Assembly: GCF_001613405.1 (NCBI RefSeq)
Contig: NZ_BDCH01000010.1
Location: 62,001-126,000 of the forward strand
Length of the DNA: 64,000 nucleotides
Source: Nocardia crassostreae
GTDB taxonomy: Bacteria; Actinomycetota; Actinomycetes; Mycobacteriales; Mycobacteriaceae
Reading direction: 5' to 3'
Positions 42,758-51,362 of this stretch are shown here, piece after piece. The position numbers and the translations under genes were made by a program. Below the pieces are notes generated by a model that was not told the DNA's origin, did not search any database, and saw only the letters and a list, made by a program, of their open reading frames with translations. How positions within the stretch are numbered: the first letter of the stretch is position 1; every line of letters starts with the position of its first letter.

Positions 42758-43683
42758 CGGTGCACCTCCTCCAGGCTGTGCAGATCGGTCTCGCCCTGTC
42801 CGGACTCGAATCGCTGCACCAGGGTCATGTACGTGTCCTCCAGCGAGGCGCGCCGCACCTCCAACTCGCCGATGTCCTCGCCGTACTGCTGGAACAGCTC
42901 GTAGACGAACTTGGTGGACTCGGTGGTGGTGTGCACGAAGCGCTGACCGTCGCGGGTCCACTTCACCTCGGCCTCACCGGCAATGCGGCGGGAGAGCTGA
43001 TCGGCCGAGCCGTCGGCGATGATGCGGCCCCCGGCCAGAATGAGAATCCGGTCGGCCAGCTTCTCCGCCTCGTCGAGGTCGTGGGTGGTGAGCAGGATGG
43101 TGGTGTTCTCGTCATCGGCCAGCCGGTGCACCAGGTCGTGGAATTCGCGCCGGGCCTGCGGATCGAAACCCGCGGTCGGCTCGTCCAGGAACAGCAGTTC
43201 CGGGCGGCCCACAATGCCGATGGCCACGTCCAGGCGGCGGCGCTGGCCGCCGGAGAGGGTCAGGATCTTCGCGTCGGCGCGTTCGGTGAGGCCGACGGCG
43301 GCAATGAGTTCCTCGGTGTCCCAGGGCTTTACGATGTCGCCGGTGGAGTAGGGGCCGTAGAACATGCCCAGGTAGTCGAGCAGTTCCCGCACCCGCCACT
43401 TGCCGTGATCGCGCCAGGACTGGAGCACCACGCCGAGCCGCGCCCGCCAGGCTTCGTCGCCATGTGCGGGATCGATGCCCATCACCTCGACCCGGCCCGC
43501 AGAACGCATCCGGAAGCCCTCGAGGATCTCGATAGTTGTCGTCTTACCCGCGCCGTTCGGTCCCAGCAGGACCAGAACCTCGCCTCTGCGCGCCTGAAAT
43601 GTGACGTCCTGCAACACATCCCGAGCGCCGTATCGCATTCGTAGTTCTCTGACGTCGATCACGACGCCTTCGCCGACGGTCAT
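42754..43683 (-). CDS. ABC-2 type exporter ATP-binding protein
   Basis: A 309-residue ATPase: Walker A GPNGAGKTT, signature LSGGQRRRLDVA, Walker B LLFLDEPTAGFDPQARR, switch region TTHDLDEAEKLADR. The C-terminal part (KWTRDGQRFVHTT, LEVRRASLEDTYMTLV) is typical of drug or lipid exporters. ATG 43683 has GGAGGGG upstream. First gene of an ATPase-permease-regulator operon with a strong inverted repeat 36 bases before the start. Confidence 0.93.
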   Translation of the reverse strand: MTVGEGVVIDVRELRMRYGARDVLQDVTFQARRGEVLVLLGPNGAGKTTTIEILEGFRMRSAGRVEVMGIDPAHGDEAWRARLGVVLQSWRDHGKWRVRELLDYLGMFYGPYSTGDIVKPWDTEELIAAVGLTERADAKILTLSGGQRRRLDVAIGIVGRPELLFLDEPTAGFDPQARREFHDLVHRLADDENTTILLTTHDLDEAEKLADRILILAGGRIIADGSADQLSRRIAGEAEVKWTRDGQRFVHTTTESTKFVYELFQQYGEDIGELEVRRASLEDTYMTLVQRFESGQGETDLHSLEEVHR

Positions 43684-43718
43684 GGCCGTCCACCCCTCCG
43701 TAGTGAGTACCGGATGAT

Positions 43719-43738
43719 ATGTAGCATACATACTACAT
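43719..43738. promoter_or_regulatory. ATGTAG-N8-CTACAT operator before the ABC exporter
   Basis: Perfect 6-base arms 14 bases apart in an AT-rich island upstream of the exporter ATPase. The arms resemble PadR-type (ATGT...ACAT) sites. A likely binder is the XRE regulator encoded at the end of the operon. Confidence 0.6.
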
Positions 43739-43763
43739 TTCAACGATCACAAGCTATAAAAAC

Positions 43764-43791
43764 AGCCCCGCGACCGTTAGGTCGCGGGGCT
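43764..43791 (-). terminator. Intrinsic terminator after aroQ
   Basis: 12-bp stem (43764-43775 with 43780-43791), 4-base loop. On the minus strand it is followed by TGTTTTTA, and it lies 24 bases past the aroQ stop. On the plus strand it is followed by T-rich sequence too. Confidence 0.88.
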
Positions 43792-43814
43792 TCTTGCTTT
43801 TGCTTTTGTCCGCG

Positions 43815-44252
43815 TCAGCGCGTGCAGAGGAACTCGACGGCCGCGGCATAGCCCTGGATGCCCATGCCCGCCACGACGGCCGTGGCGATGGGGGACACGT
43901 AGGAGTGGTGCCGGAACTGCTCGCGGGCATGCACATTGCTGATGTGCACCTCGACGATGGGGACCTCCGGGATCACCAGGGCGTCGCGGAGGGCGACCGA
44001 GGTGTGGGTGAGGCCGCCGGGGTTGATGACGATGGCGGATTCCACGCCGCGCGCCGCGTGGATGCGGTCGATCAGCGCGCCTTCGTGATTGGACTGGAAG
44101 GCGACGATCTCCCGCTGGAACCGTGCCGCGGTGCGGCGGCACAGTTCGACCACGTCGTCGAGGGTGTCGGCGCCGTACACCTCGGGCTGGCGGGTGCCGA
44201 GCATATTCAGGTTCGGACCGTTGAGCACGAGGATCGGACCGGAGTCAGCCAT
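43815..44252 (-). CDS. aroQ: 3-dehydroquinate dehydratase, type II
   Basis: A 145-residue type II dehydroquinase, third step of the shikimate pathway. All family blocks are visible: [19 protein letters not shown] with the catalytic Tyr, [30 protein letters not shown], and [14 protein letters not shown]. Length is standard for the dodecameric enzyme. ATG 44252. Thirteen bases separate it from the upstream conserved hypothetical gene, so the two are likely one transcript. Other aro genes are not in the window. Confidence 0.95.
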   Translation of the reverse strand: MADSGPILVLNGPNLNMLGTRQPEVYGADTLDDVVELCRRTAARFQREIVAFQSNHEGALIDRIHAARGVESAIVINPGGLTHTSVALRDALVIPEVPIVEVHISNVHAREQFRHHSYVSPIATAVVAGMGIQGYAAAVEFLCTR

Positions 44253-44265
44253 GCGACCGACTCTA

Positions 44266-44895
44266 TTAGAGGCCCTGCGGACCCTCCGCGCGCAGGTCGT
44301 CGACCTGCCGCATGGCGGTGCGGAGTTCCTCGAGCCACTGCTCGGCGTGCTTGCCCGCCAGTTTCACCGTCCAGGCCAGGGCGTCGGAGCGGGAGCGGGC
44401 GACACCGGTGTCGACGAGGGTGTCGAGGACCTTGCGTTCGGGCTGGCGCAGCCGGGTCATGACCGGAACGGACAGGTGGGTGAACATGATTCGCTCGCCG
44501 CCGACCGTAATGCCCGAGGCCACGCTGCGGTGGTAGCGGTGCTGGGCTTCCTGCGCGATCTGCATGCGGGCGGGGCGGGTGGACTCCCGGAAGCGGGAGA
44601 TCAGGCCCTCGATCGTCGCCTTGGCGACGGCGGCCGGAGCCTCGGGCTTGGAAACGTCGACCGGGGCGTCCGCGGCGGGCGCGTCCTGGGCCGCATTGTT
44701 CTCGGGTGCGGGGAGGGGGAGTTCACCGATCACGACGATCTCGTCGCGGTCGATTTCAAGGGTCACCGGACCGGCGAACCAGTCGGCTGGCAATCTTCCA
44801 GCGAACCAGTCTTCGGCGTCGGCGGCGTCGGGGAGGTCGGCCTGCTGCCAGCCCCCGGGACGGCCGAATTCGCGTCCGCGATGTCCGTGTCTCAT
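44266..44895 (-). CDS. Conserved actinobacterial protein of unknown function
   Basis: A 209-residue protein, cytoplasmic, with a front region ([31 protein letters not shown]), an Ala/Pro-rich linker and a helical C-terminal half ([28 protein letters not shown] quoted in part, then [27 protein letters not shown]). I recognise it as a type found in many mycolic-acid actinobacteria but not by function. The basic [11 protein letters not shown] helix and the [15 protein letters not shown] segment resemble DNA-binding-like helices; this is only a suggestion. ATG 44895; a perfect 20-bp palindrome lies 28 bases upstream. Cotranscribed with aroQ. Confidence 0.7.
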   Translation of the reverse strand: MRHGHRGREFGRPGGWQQADLPDAADAEDWFAGRLPADWFAGPVTLEIDRDEIVVIGELPLPAPENNAAQDAPAADAPVDVSKPEAPAAVAKATIEGLISRFRESTRPARMQIAQEAQHRYHRSVASGITVGGERIMFTHLSVPVMTRLRQPERKVLDTLVDTGVARSRSDALAWTVKLAGKHAEQWLEELRTAMRQVDDLRAEGPQGL

Positions 44896-44922
44896 GGCGG
44901 TCACACTCACTTACTGGATGGA

Positions 44923-44942
44923 GTTGTAATGCTGATTACAAC
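44923..44942. promoter_or_regulatory. Perfect palindromic operator GTTGTAAT-GCTG-ATTACAAC
   Basis: 8-bp arms with a 4-base spacer, 28 bases upstream of the minus-strand gene at 44895 and AT-rich in a GC-rich setting. Symmetry and position point to a dimeric repressor or a MerR-like regulator; the regulator is not identifiable here. Confidence 0.65.
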
Positions 44943-45234
44943 ATTACGTGCTTTCCCGGACCATGGATTGCGCTCTGGGAGAACGGGGTTCGGAGGAGGG
45001 TCGCCGAAGATCGGGAACCGCGTGTCACCTGTGCGAACCGCGCGGTCCGCGACGTCTCCATTACGCCAGGGTCTGTAACCGACCGGTGATCATGTATCTG
45101 GTCCCTCCCGACCGAAAACGGCACTATGGTGGTCCGTAGTAGGTGTACGCCTGGTGGAAAGGTGGAACTTCGAACACAGAGTTCGAGGTACCGTGGTCCT
45201 GTTGCTGATGTGGCAAGAGTGAAGAGTGGGCGAT

Positions 45235-46914
45235 ATGGATGTGTGGGGATCCCGCCGCTTCCGTATACGGGGCGCAATCGCGCTCGCGGGGGTGGCTGCC
45301 CTCGCGATTGCGATGGGGTCATGTGCTTTTCGGGAACAACGGGCAATGGGCCCGGAGGCCGTCGTCGAACGGTTCGCCACCCTGCTCGACGAGAAGGACT
45401 ACGAGGGCGCGGCACGGCTGACATCCTACCCCAATGGCGCGTCCACCACCCTGAAACAGGTCTTCAGCGGCCTGGAACCGGGTAAGCCCGACTACGAACT
45501 CACCCAGTACATCGGCCTGGACGGCAATACCGGCATGTTCTCCATGACCGGCGCCTGGAACTTCGGCGAGCACAAGGACTGGAACTACGACCTACAGGGT
45601 CAGGTCCGCAAACTCAGTGTCGGCTGGCGCATCTCGTGGGATCCGGCGCTCATCATGCCGCAGCTGGACAGCAAGCGGACCGTCAAACTGGTCAGCACCT
45701 ACGCCGTGCCCGCACCGCGGGTGAACGATATCGTCGGCGCGCCGCTCATGAGCGAGCAGACCATCAATGTGGTGAAGATCGATCCGGCCAGGACCGGCGA
45801 TCCGCTCGGCACCTCCAATGCGCTGGCCGCCGCCATCGAACCGGTGGCGCCGCTCATTACCGGCGACAGCCTGATGCAACAGCTGGCCGCCTCGCAGGGC
45901 AAGCCCATTGTGGCGGTGAACCTGCGCGACGGCGACTTCGCCATTCTGGAACCGCGCATGGCCGTGATTCCCGGTGTGGTGCTGGAGAAGCAGCCCAAAC
46001 TCATCTCCGAGGACCGGCGCGTGTGGTCGCCGCTGCTGGACTCGCTGCGCAAGGTTTGGCAGGACGAGCGCGACCGGACCGCGGGCTGGGGCGTGCAGCT
46101 GTTCGAACCGGACGGCGCCTTCGTCACCAAGCTGGCCGGTGCGCCCGGCCCGCCGTTGCCGGATATCCCGGCCACCATGGATCAGCGCCTGCAGCGCGCC
46201 ACCGAGGACGCCGTGGTGAGCGCGGGCACGCCCGCCTCCATCGTGGCCATCCAGCGGTCCTCCGGGGCGGTGGTCGCGGCGGCCCAGAACAGTTACGCCA
46301 GCGCGCACGGTTCGGTGGCGTTCACCGGCCTGTACCCGGTCGGCGGGCTGATCGAGGTCTTCAAGAATGTGGCCGCGGTGGCCAAGAACAAAGCGCCGCA
46401 GGACGTCTCGGTGAGCGATGCGGCCGAGGCCGCCACAATGCTCGGCGTCGGCCTGGACTTCCAGGTGCCCGGCCTGGACGAGACCACCGGGCGGCTACCC
46501 ACCGGCAAGGGCGCGGAGACCGTGAGCCGCGGCGGCGCCGCCGATTCCCTGCTGGCCAGCCCCTGGGGCATGGCCATCGCGGCGGCCGCCATCGCCAATG
46601 GCCAGCTGCCGCGGCCCATGATCGCCATCGGCAGCCCGGCCGCCACCGAAGCCGATATCCAGCCCCTGCCCGCCGCTGTCACCGATCGCGTGCGCGCCAT
46701 GCTGAACGAGGGCACCGGCGCCCCGGAGAACGTGAGTCTGGGCCGCTACGCCGGGGTCCAGGCCATCAGCGCCACAGCGGGATCCGGCGGCTGGCTCATC
46801 GCCACCATGGGCGACCTGGCCTTCGCCATCCACATCGACGATGTGGACAGCGGCGACGCCCCCGCCCGCATGGCGGCCCGACTGCTCCAAGCCCTCGCGA
46901 ATCCGGACGACTAG
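45235..46914 (+). CDS. Penicillin-binding-protein-like lipoprotein lacking transpeptidase motifs
   Basis: A 559-residue protein with a lipoprotein signal (AGVAALAIAMGSC, Cys as lipidation site). An NTF2-like MecA_N-type domain follows (GPEAVVERFATLLDEKDYEGAARLT), then a PBP-dimerisation-like domain and a transpeptidase-like fold. In relatives such as Rv2864c the SxxK box follows a YPxGSTFK stretch. Here the aligned stretch reads YPVGGLIEVFKN with no serine nucleophile, and the KTG region reads ISATAGSGGW. So it should be a structural or regulatory wall protein, not an enzyme. The final ASPWGMAIAAAAIANGQLPRPM segment is family-typical. ATG 45235; a GTG at 45226 is an alternative. Convergent with DUF3054. 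Confidence 0.8.
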   Translation: MDVWGSRRFRIRGAIALAGVAALAIAMGSCAFREQRAMGPEAVVERFATLLDEKDYEGAARLTSYPNGASTTLKQVFSGLEPGKPDYELTQYIGLDGNTGMFSMTGAWNFGEHKDWNYDLQGQVRKLSVGWRISWDPALIMPQLDSKRTVKLVSTYAVPAPRVNDIVGAPLMSEQTINVVKIDPARTGDPLGTSNALAAAIEPVAPLITGDSLMQQLAASQGKPIVAVNLRDGDFAILEPRMAVIPGVVLEKQPKLISEDRRVWSPLLDSLRKVWQDERDRTAGWGVQLFEPDGAFVTKLAGAPGPPLPDIPATMDQRLQRATEDAVVSAGTPASIVAIQRSSGAVVAAAQNSYASAHGSVAFTGLYPVGGLIEVFKNVAAVAKNKAPQDVSVSDAAEAATMLGVGLDFQVPGLDETTGRLPTGKGAETVSRGGAADSLLASPWGMAIAAAAIANGQLPRPMIAIGSPAATEADIQPLPAAVTDRVRAMLNEGTGAPENVSLGRYAGVQAISATAGSGGWLIATMGDLAFAIHIDDVDSGDAPARMAARLLQALANPDD

Positions 46915-47287
46915 CGCAACGCCTTCATGGCCGCACGCCAGCCCAGCAGGAACAGCGCGAGCGCGGTCGTCGCGACCAGGATGAAGCTGAAGGCGGTGCC
47001 CTGACCGCTGACGGCGCGCAGCAGCATGCCGCCGATGAGGGTGCTGAGCCAGACGATGACGCCGGTCGGCCACACCGCGCCGCCGTCGAAACGCTTTGCG
47101 GCGCTCGCGCCTTCGCGTCCGGAGGCCACCGCGACGGCATGACCCAGCCGAGTAATAGGCCGGTCAGGAAGGGCCAGGCGGTGCGCGGCAGGCCGGTGAG
47201 CACCGCCTCGTCGTGACTGCTGCGGCCGAGCGCGCAGAACACGAGGACGAGCACTGCATCGACGGCGAAGGGCACCAGTTTCTTCAC
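46911..47287 (-). pseudogene. DUF3054 membrane protein, frameshifted
   Basis: GTG 47287 starts KKLVPFAVDAVLVLVFCALGRSSHDEAV, then FLTGLLLGWVM in the first frame. From about 47136-47143 the family sequence continues in another frame: AVASGREGASAAKRFDGGAVWPTG, then VIVWLSTLIGGMLLRAVSG and FILVATTALALFLLGW. One missing base restores a 125-residue DUF3054 protein with four membrane segments. Either a real disruption or a base-call error. Function of the family unknown. It overlaps the end of the PBP-like gene by four bases (convergent). Confidence 0.8.
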
Positions 47288-47355
47288 GGGCCACAGGTTA
47301 ACGGGCGGCGCCGGGCGGGCTTTGCAGGGACACACTCCGGTACGGGCCGGGCCAC

Positions 47356-48507
47356 TCAGGCGCTCGGATTCTCCTGGGCGGGCGGCGGGTTGGGGCGGCG
47401 GCGGTCGGCGACCAGCGGCCCGCCCGCGCGGTGATGCTCGAACTCCTGCTCGTACTCGGCATCCCCGGCCTGCGGCTTGCGGAACAGGAACAGGAAGACG
47501 ATCCAGCCGACGATCGCCACCAGGATGAAGCTGATCAGGCGATACAGGAAGGCCGCGGCCACCGCCTGGGAGGCGGGCAGGCTCGCGGCCACGGTGAGCG
47601 AGTAGATGAGGGTGGCGTCCACGTAGACGATGCCGCCGGGCGCGAACGGAATGGTGCCGACGGCCTTTCCGGCCGCGAAGGCCAGTAGCAGCCCCACCAG
47701 TCGGGGGTCCGCACCGACCGCGTAGCAGGCCGCGCCCAGGCAGGCCACATCCGCGAGCCGGTGCACGATAGCCCAGAACGTCACCAGCGCGCCGTCGCGC
47801 TTGCCGAGGTCGACCAGCTCCAGCTGGTCCAGGATCTCGCCGACCTTGTCCATGCCCTCGTCGGCGGGCTTGCGTCGAATCCGGTTGACCAGGTGCAGGA
47901 TTCGGCGCAGCGAAGATTCCAGTGTGCCGGGATGCGCGGAGACGTGGTTGAACCCCCACACCAGCAGCGCCACCGCGCCGAGGGACAGGATCACCTTGCC
48001 CGGGCCGATCCGATTGCCGACCAGCAGCGCGCCGAACACGCCCAGCAGCGTCAGTCCCGCGGCCGCCACCACGCCGGAGATCACCAGCTGCCAGGACGCC
48101 ACGATCGGGCTGGCCCCCCAGCGCCGGGTCTGCCGATAGGTGAAGGCCGTGGAGAACACCTGCCCGGCGGGCAGCGTCAGGGCCATACCGGTGGAGCCGT
48201 ACACCACCGACACCGATTTCCGCTGGCTCACCTCCACGCCGCCCGCGTGCAGGAGCTGTTTCTGGATGCGCCCGTAACCGGCCATGGAAATCGCCTGCAT
48301 CCAGATACAGAGCGCGACCCAGCCCCAATGGATTTCGGTGAGGTTCTTCCAGGAATCGGTCAGGCGGGGATATAGATAAACGCCTTCGGAAATCAGCAGC
48401 GCGAGCAGTCCGGCCCCGACAATCCATTTGGCCCACCAGAACCTGCCGCGGCGTGAGTTCTCCGCGGGCGGCGCTGGTTCGCCGGCCAAGTCACCATGGG
48501 CCGTCAC
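47356..48507 (-). CDS. Lysylphosphatidylglycerol-synthase-like (UPF0104) membrane protein
   Basis: A 383-residue integral membrane protein with about eight segments, of the flippase-like LPG_synthase_TM family. It carries GYGRIQKQLLHAGGV, YGSTGMALTLPAGQVFSTAF, the conserved LLLAFAAGKAVGTIPFAPGGIVYVDATLI, quoted in part as GTIPFAPGG, and LYRLISFILVAIVGWIVF. Related proteins flip or help anchor lysyl-phosphatidylglycerol or glycolipids; here there is no fused synthase domain. GTG 48507. The tail is Pro/Arg-rich. Upstream neighbour on the same strand is a cyclase, 4 bases apart. Confidence 0.88.
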   Translation of the reverse strand: MTAHGDLAGEPAPPAENSRRGRFWWAKWIVGAGLLALLISEGVYLYPRLTDSWKNLTEIHWGWVALCIWMQAISMAGYGRIQKQLLHAGGVEVSQRKSVSVVYGSTGMALTLPAGQVFSTAFTYRQTRRWGASPIVASWQLVISGVVAAAGLTLLGVFGALLVGNRIGPGKVILSLGAVALLVWGFNHVSAHPGTLESSLRRILHLVNRIRRKPADEGMDKVGEILDQLELVDLGKRDGALVTFWAIVHRLADVACLGAACYAVGADPRLVGLLLAFAAGKAVGTIPFAPGGIVYVDATLIYSLTVAASLPASQAVAAAFLYRLISFILVAIVGWIVFLFLFRKPQAGDAEYEQEFEHHRAGGPLVADRRRPNPPPAQENPSA

Positions 48508-48511
48508 GTCG

Positions 48512-50038
48512 TCAGCCTAACGAACGGGCCGCGGCCACGTCTGCATCCGCCTGGTCGCCGCTTTCCGCGGGCCAGGCCAGCCGGGTTTTCCGGCGGCGTC
48601 CGCGCAGCTGCACCTCCTCCCCGGTATGCCACAGCCGCTGTTCGTTCTCCTTCGCGAAATAGAGTGCGCTGCGTGAGGTCAGGACTCGTTCCGGGCGTTC
48701 CTTCGCCAGTTCGGTGAGCCGGGCCGCTTCATTGACCGGATCGCCGATCACCGTGTACTCGAATCGATTTGCCGCGCCGATATTCCCGGCCACCGCCAGG
48801 CCCGCCGAGACGCCGATTCCGATATCCAATCCGGGCACCTCGCGCAGTGCTTCGCGCAGCTCACGGGCGGCGGCCAGGGCCGCATCGCCGACGAATTTGT
48901 TGATCAAGCCGTGATGGCGGTCGATCACATCGACCACGATGCGGAAGAACTCGTTGAGCAGGCTGACCACTTCGGTGGGCGGGCGTTCGGCGGCCGTCGC
49001 GGTGGAACCGACCATATCCACGAACAGCACCGCCACGAATCGGGTTTCGCCGCCGAGTTCGGTGCCGTACTCGAGGGCGCGCCGCGCCACATCCTCGCCG
49101 ACGTGCTGACCGAACAATTCCTGAAGTTCGCGGCGTTTGGCCGCTTCATCCATCATTCGGTTGAAGCCAACTTGCAGCAGCCCGATTTCCGAACCGTCGA
49201 AAACTTCCACCTGCACATCCCGCGCACCTTCTTGTACGCGATCAATTGCCTGGCTGAGCTGCCGGATCGGATCGGAAATACTCGACGCGGTGAGCATGGA
49301 AAGCGCCAGCGCCTGCATGATCACCACACCGCACAGCAACAGAATGGAGACCGCCAGCGACTGCGCGGAAAACTGAACGCGAGAAGAAATCTGCGTGATG
49401 CACAGCAGCACGATGGCGATCACCGGCGCGAAGGTGCCCATGCCCCAGGTCATGGCCATCCGGGTGCCGACACCCGGGGTCAGCGTGTGATCGAACGCGC
49501 CCACCGTCAGCGCCTCGGACGCCACCGGCCGCAGAATCCGCTCGCCCAGCATGTAGGTGAAGCCGAAAACAATGGTGGCGGCCATACATTCGGTCACGAT
49601 CACCGCCGCGGCCAGCTCCGGTGCGCGCACGATGATCAAGGAGGCCATGATCGCGCCGCCGATCAGCCACAGCACCAGGTGCAGGATGGACTGCCGCAAC
49701 GGCGCGTGCAGCGTGGCCATCTGCTCCTGGCGGCTCGGCGGCCCGCCGCGCATCTGCCACCGCATGACCGGCCGCAACATGAGCGCCGACGCCGTCAAGC
49801 TCAGCATCCCGCCGATCACGAAGATCAGCCCCGGAATCAGCAGCCCGGTCTCCCGGGTCGCACTCGTCCCGCCCTCCGGCACCGGCAACCCGTACTGAAT
49901 GAACGCCCACACCAGGACAGCACCGAACGCATTGGCCGCGAGCATCGACGTGAGGTACAGCGGCCAGCGGGTTCGCATGGTCTGTTTGACCGCTTCCAAG
50001 GGCGCTGACACGGGAACCAATCTAGCGCCACCGATCAT
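48512..50038 (-). CDS. Membrane-bound class III adenylate/guanylate cyclase-type protein
   Basis: A 508-residue protein: six membrane segments (about residues 25-270), a HAMP linker (SISDPIRQLSQAIDRVQEG), then a class III cyclase domain. The first metal Asp is in VLFVDMVGST. A second conserved piece, NKFVGDAALA, is joined directly to AARELREAL; in relatives about 15 residues (IFGAP... region) lie between them, so a short in-frame deletion is likely (site 48872-48880 between GGCC-type repeats). The later part is normal (GIGVSAGLAVAGNIG, FEYTVIGDPVNEAARL). The product should make cAMP if active; with the loop missing, activity is doubtful. ATG 50038 is the outermost start. Confidence 0.85.
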   Translation of the reverse strand: MIGGARLVPVSAPLEAVKQTMRTRWPLYLTSMLAANAFGAVLVWAFIQYGLPVPEGGTSATRETGLLIPGLIFVIGGMLSLTASALMLRPVMRWQMRGGPPSRQEQMATLHAPLRQSILHLVLWLIGGAIMASLIIVRAPELAAAVIVTECMAATIVFGFTYMLGERILRPVASEALTVGAFDHTLTPGVGTRMAMTWGMGTFAPVIAIVLLCITQISSRVQFSAQSLAVSILLLCGVVIMQALALSMLTASSISDPIRQLSQAIDRVQEGARDVQVEVFDGSEIGLLQVGFNRMMDEAAKRRELQELFGQHVGEDVARRALEYGTELGGETRFVAVLFVDMVGSTATAAERPPTEVVSLLNEFFRIVVDVIDRHHGLINKFVGDAALAAARELREALREVPGLDIGIGVSAGLAVAGNIGAANRFEYTVIGDPVNEAARLTELAKERPERVLTSRSALYFAKENEQRLWHTGEEVQLRGRRRKTRLAWPAESGDQADADVAAARSLG

Positions 50039-50081
50039 GTGCGCATGCCTGTGGACGGTTACGGCCTATAGGCTCGCTGAC

Positions 50082-51362
50082 GTGAGCGAGGCACAGGCAG
50101 GGTCCCTGGATTCCGGCCAGGATTCCGGCAAATCGAAATCGGCCCGTCGCCGGGACGCCGAGGCCGTCCATCCCATCGTGCGGCAGGCCGCGGAATGGTC
50201 GTGGCGGCTGCTGCTCATCTTCACCGCCGTGCTGACCGTGGCGTGGATCGCGCAGCGCTTGTCGACGGTGACGATTCCGCTGGCCATCGCGCTGCTGGCG
50301 GCGGCGCTCATGTCGCCGCTGGTGGACATGATGCAGCGGTACGGGGTGCCGCGGTCGGTGGGTGTGTTCGTGGTGCTGGTGGGGGCGCTCGGGCTGCTGG
50401 CCGGGATCATGACCTTCGTCATCGAACAGTTCGTCACCGGTGTGCCGCAGCTGTCGGACGAGTTCAAGAACAGCGTCAAACAGATTCAGGACTGGCTCAT
50501 CAACGGTCCGCTGCACATGAGCGACGATCAGATTCGCAATGCGGGCAACACCATCGTGAATACGATCGAATCCAATCAGGACACGCTGACCAGCGGGGCG
50601 CTGACCACGGCGACGGTGATCGGGCATCTGTTCACCGGGACGTTCCTGACGCTGTTCATCCTCATCTTCTTCCTCTACGGCGGGGATCAGATCTGGGAGT
50701 TCTGCACGCGGGTCATTCCCAAGCGGAACCGGGAGCGGGTGCGCACCGCGGGGCGGCTCGGATTCGGGACGCTGACCGGGTTCGTGCGGGCCACCGTGCT
50801 GGTGGCGCTGGTCGACGCCATCGGCATCGGTGCCGGGCTGGCCATTCTGAGCGTGCCGCTGGCGCTGCCGCTGGCCTCGCTGGTGTTCATCGGCGCGTTC
50901 ATCCCGATCATCGGTTCCTTCATGGCCGGTGCGGTGGCCGTGTTCATCGCGCTCATGACCAAGGGCCTGGTCACCGCGCTGATCGTGCTGGGCATCACCA
51001 TCGCGGTCATGCAGCTGGAAGGCCATGTGCTGCAACCATTGCTGATGGGCCGCGCGGTGCGTATCCACCCGCTGGCCGTGGTGCTCGCCATTGCCGCGGG
51101 CGTGGTGCTGGCCGGTATCGCGGGAGGTCTGCTCGCGGTGCCGCTGGTGGCGCTTCTCAATACCGCCATCCGGTCACTGCTGGCGGATTCGCCGGAGGAG
51201 CTGTACCAGGAGCTGACGACCGCCGATCCGCATCAGCGCATGTACGCCGCCGAACCGGACAAGCCGGATCCGAACCGCTACAAGCTGCCGGTGCCCGCCA
51301 CCGACGGCAAGTCCGATGCGGACCCGCCCGCCGAGAGTTCCAGCGGTGACGGCAAGGACTGA
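50082..51362 (+). CDS. AI-2E family transporter (UPF0118)
   Basis: A 426-residue membrane protein of the AI-2E/TqsA permease family. Landmarks are WRLLLIFTAVLTVAWIAQRLS at the first segment, PLAIALLAAALMSPLVD, FILIFFLYGGDQIWEF and VFIGAFIPIIGSFMAGAVAVF. The C-terminal EGHVLQPLLMGRAVRIHPLAVVLAI (quoted in part) is family-typical. These proteins export small molecules or act as Na+/H+ antiporters; the name does not prove AI-2 transport. GTG 50082 begins MSEAQAGS. The 3' end overlaps the sensor kinase gene by 17 bases. Its counterpart in M. tuberculosis (Rv0205) sits next to mmpL3; here the two are 6 kb apart. Confidence 0.9.
   Translation: MSEAQAGSLDSGQDSGKSKSARRRDAEAVHPIVRQAAEWSWRLLLIFTAVLTVAWIAQRLSTVTIPLAIALLAAALMSPLVDMMQRYGVPRSVGVFVVLVGALGLLAGIMTFVIEQFVTGVPQLSDEFKNSVKQIQDWLINGPLHMSDDQIRNAGNTIVNTIESNQDTLTSGALTTATVIGHLFTGTFLTLFILIFFLYGGDQIWEFCTRVIPKRNRERVRTAGRLGFGTLTGFVRATVLVALVDAIGIGAGLAILSVPLALPLASLVFIGAFIPIIGSFMAGAVAVFIALMTKGLVTALIVLGITIAVMQLEGHVLQPLLMGRAVRIHPLAVVLAIAAGVVLAGIAGGLLAVPLVALLNTAIRSLLADSPEELYQELTTADPHQRMYAAEPDKPDPNRYKLPVPATDGKSDADPPAESSSGDGKD

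Noticed and set aside
45169-45186. TCGAAC-ACAGA-GTTCGA resembling an SOS (LexA) box upstream of the PBP-like gene
   Set aside because: The spacer is five bases; actinobacterial LexA boxes need four between CGAAC and GTTCG.
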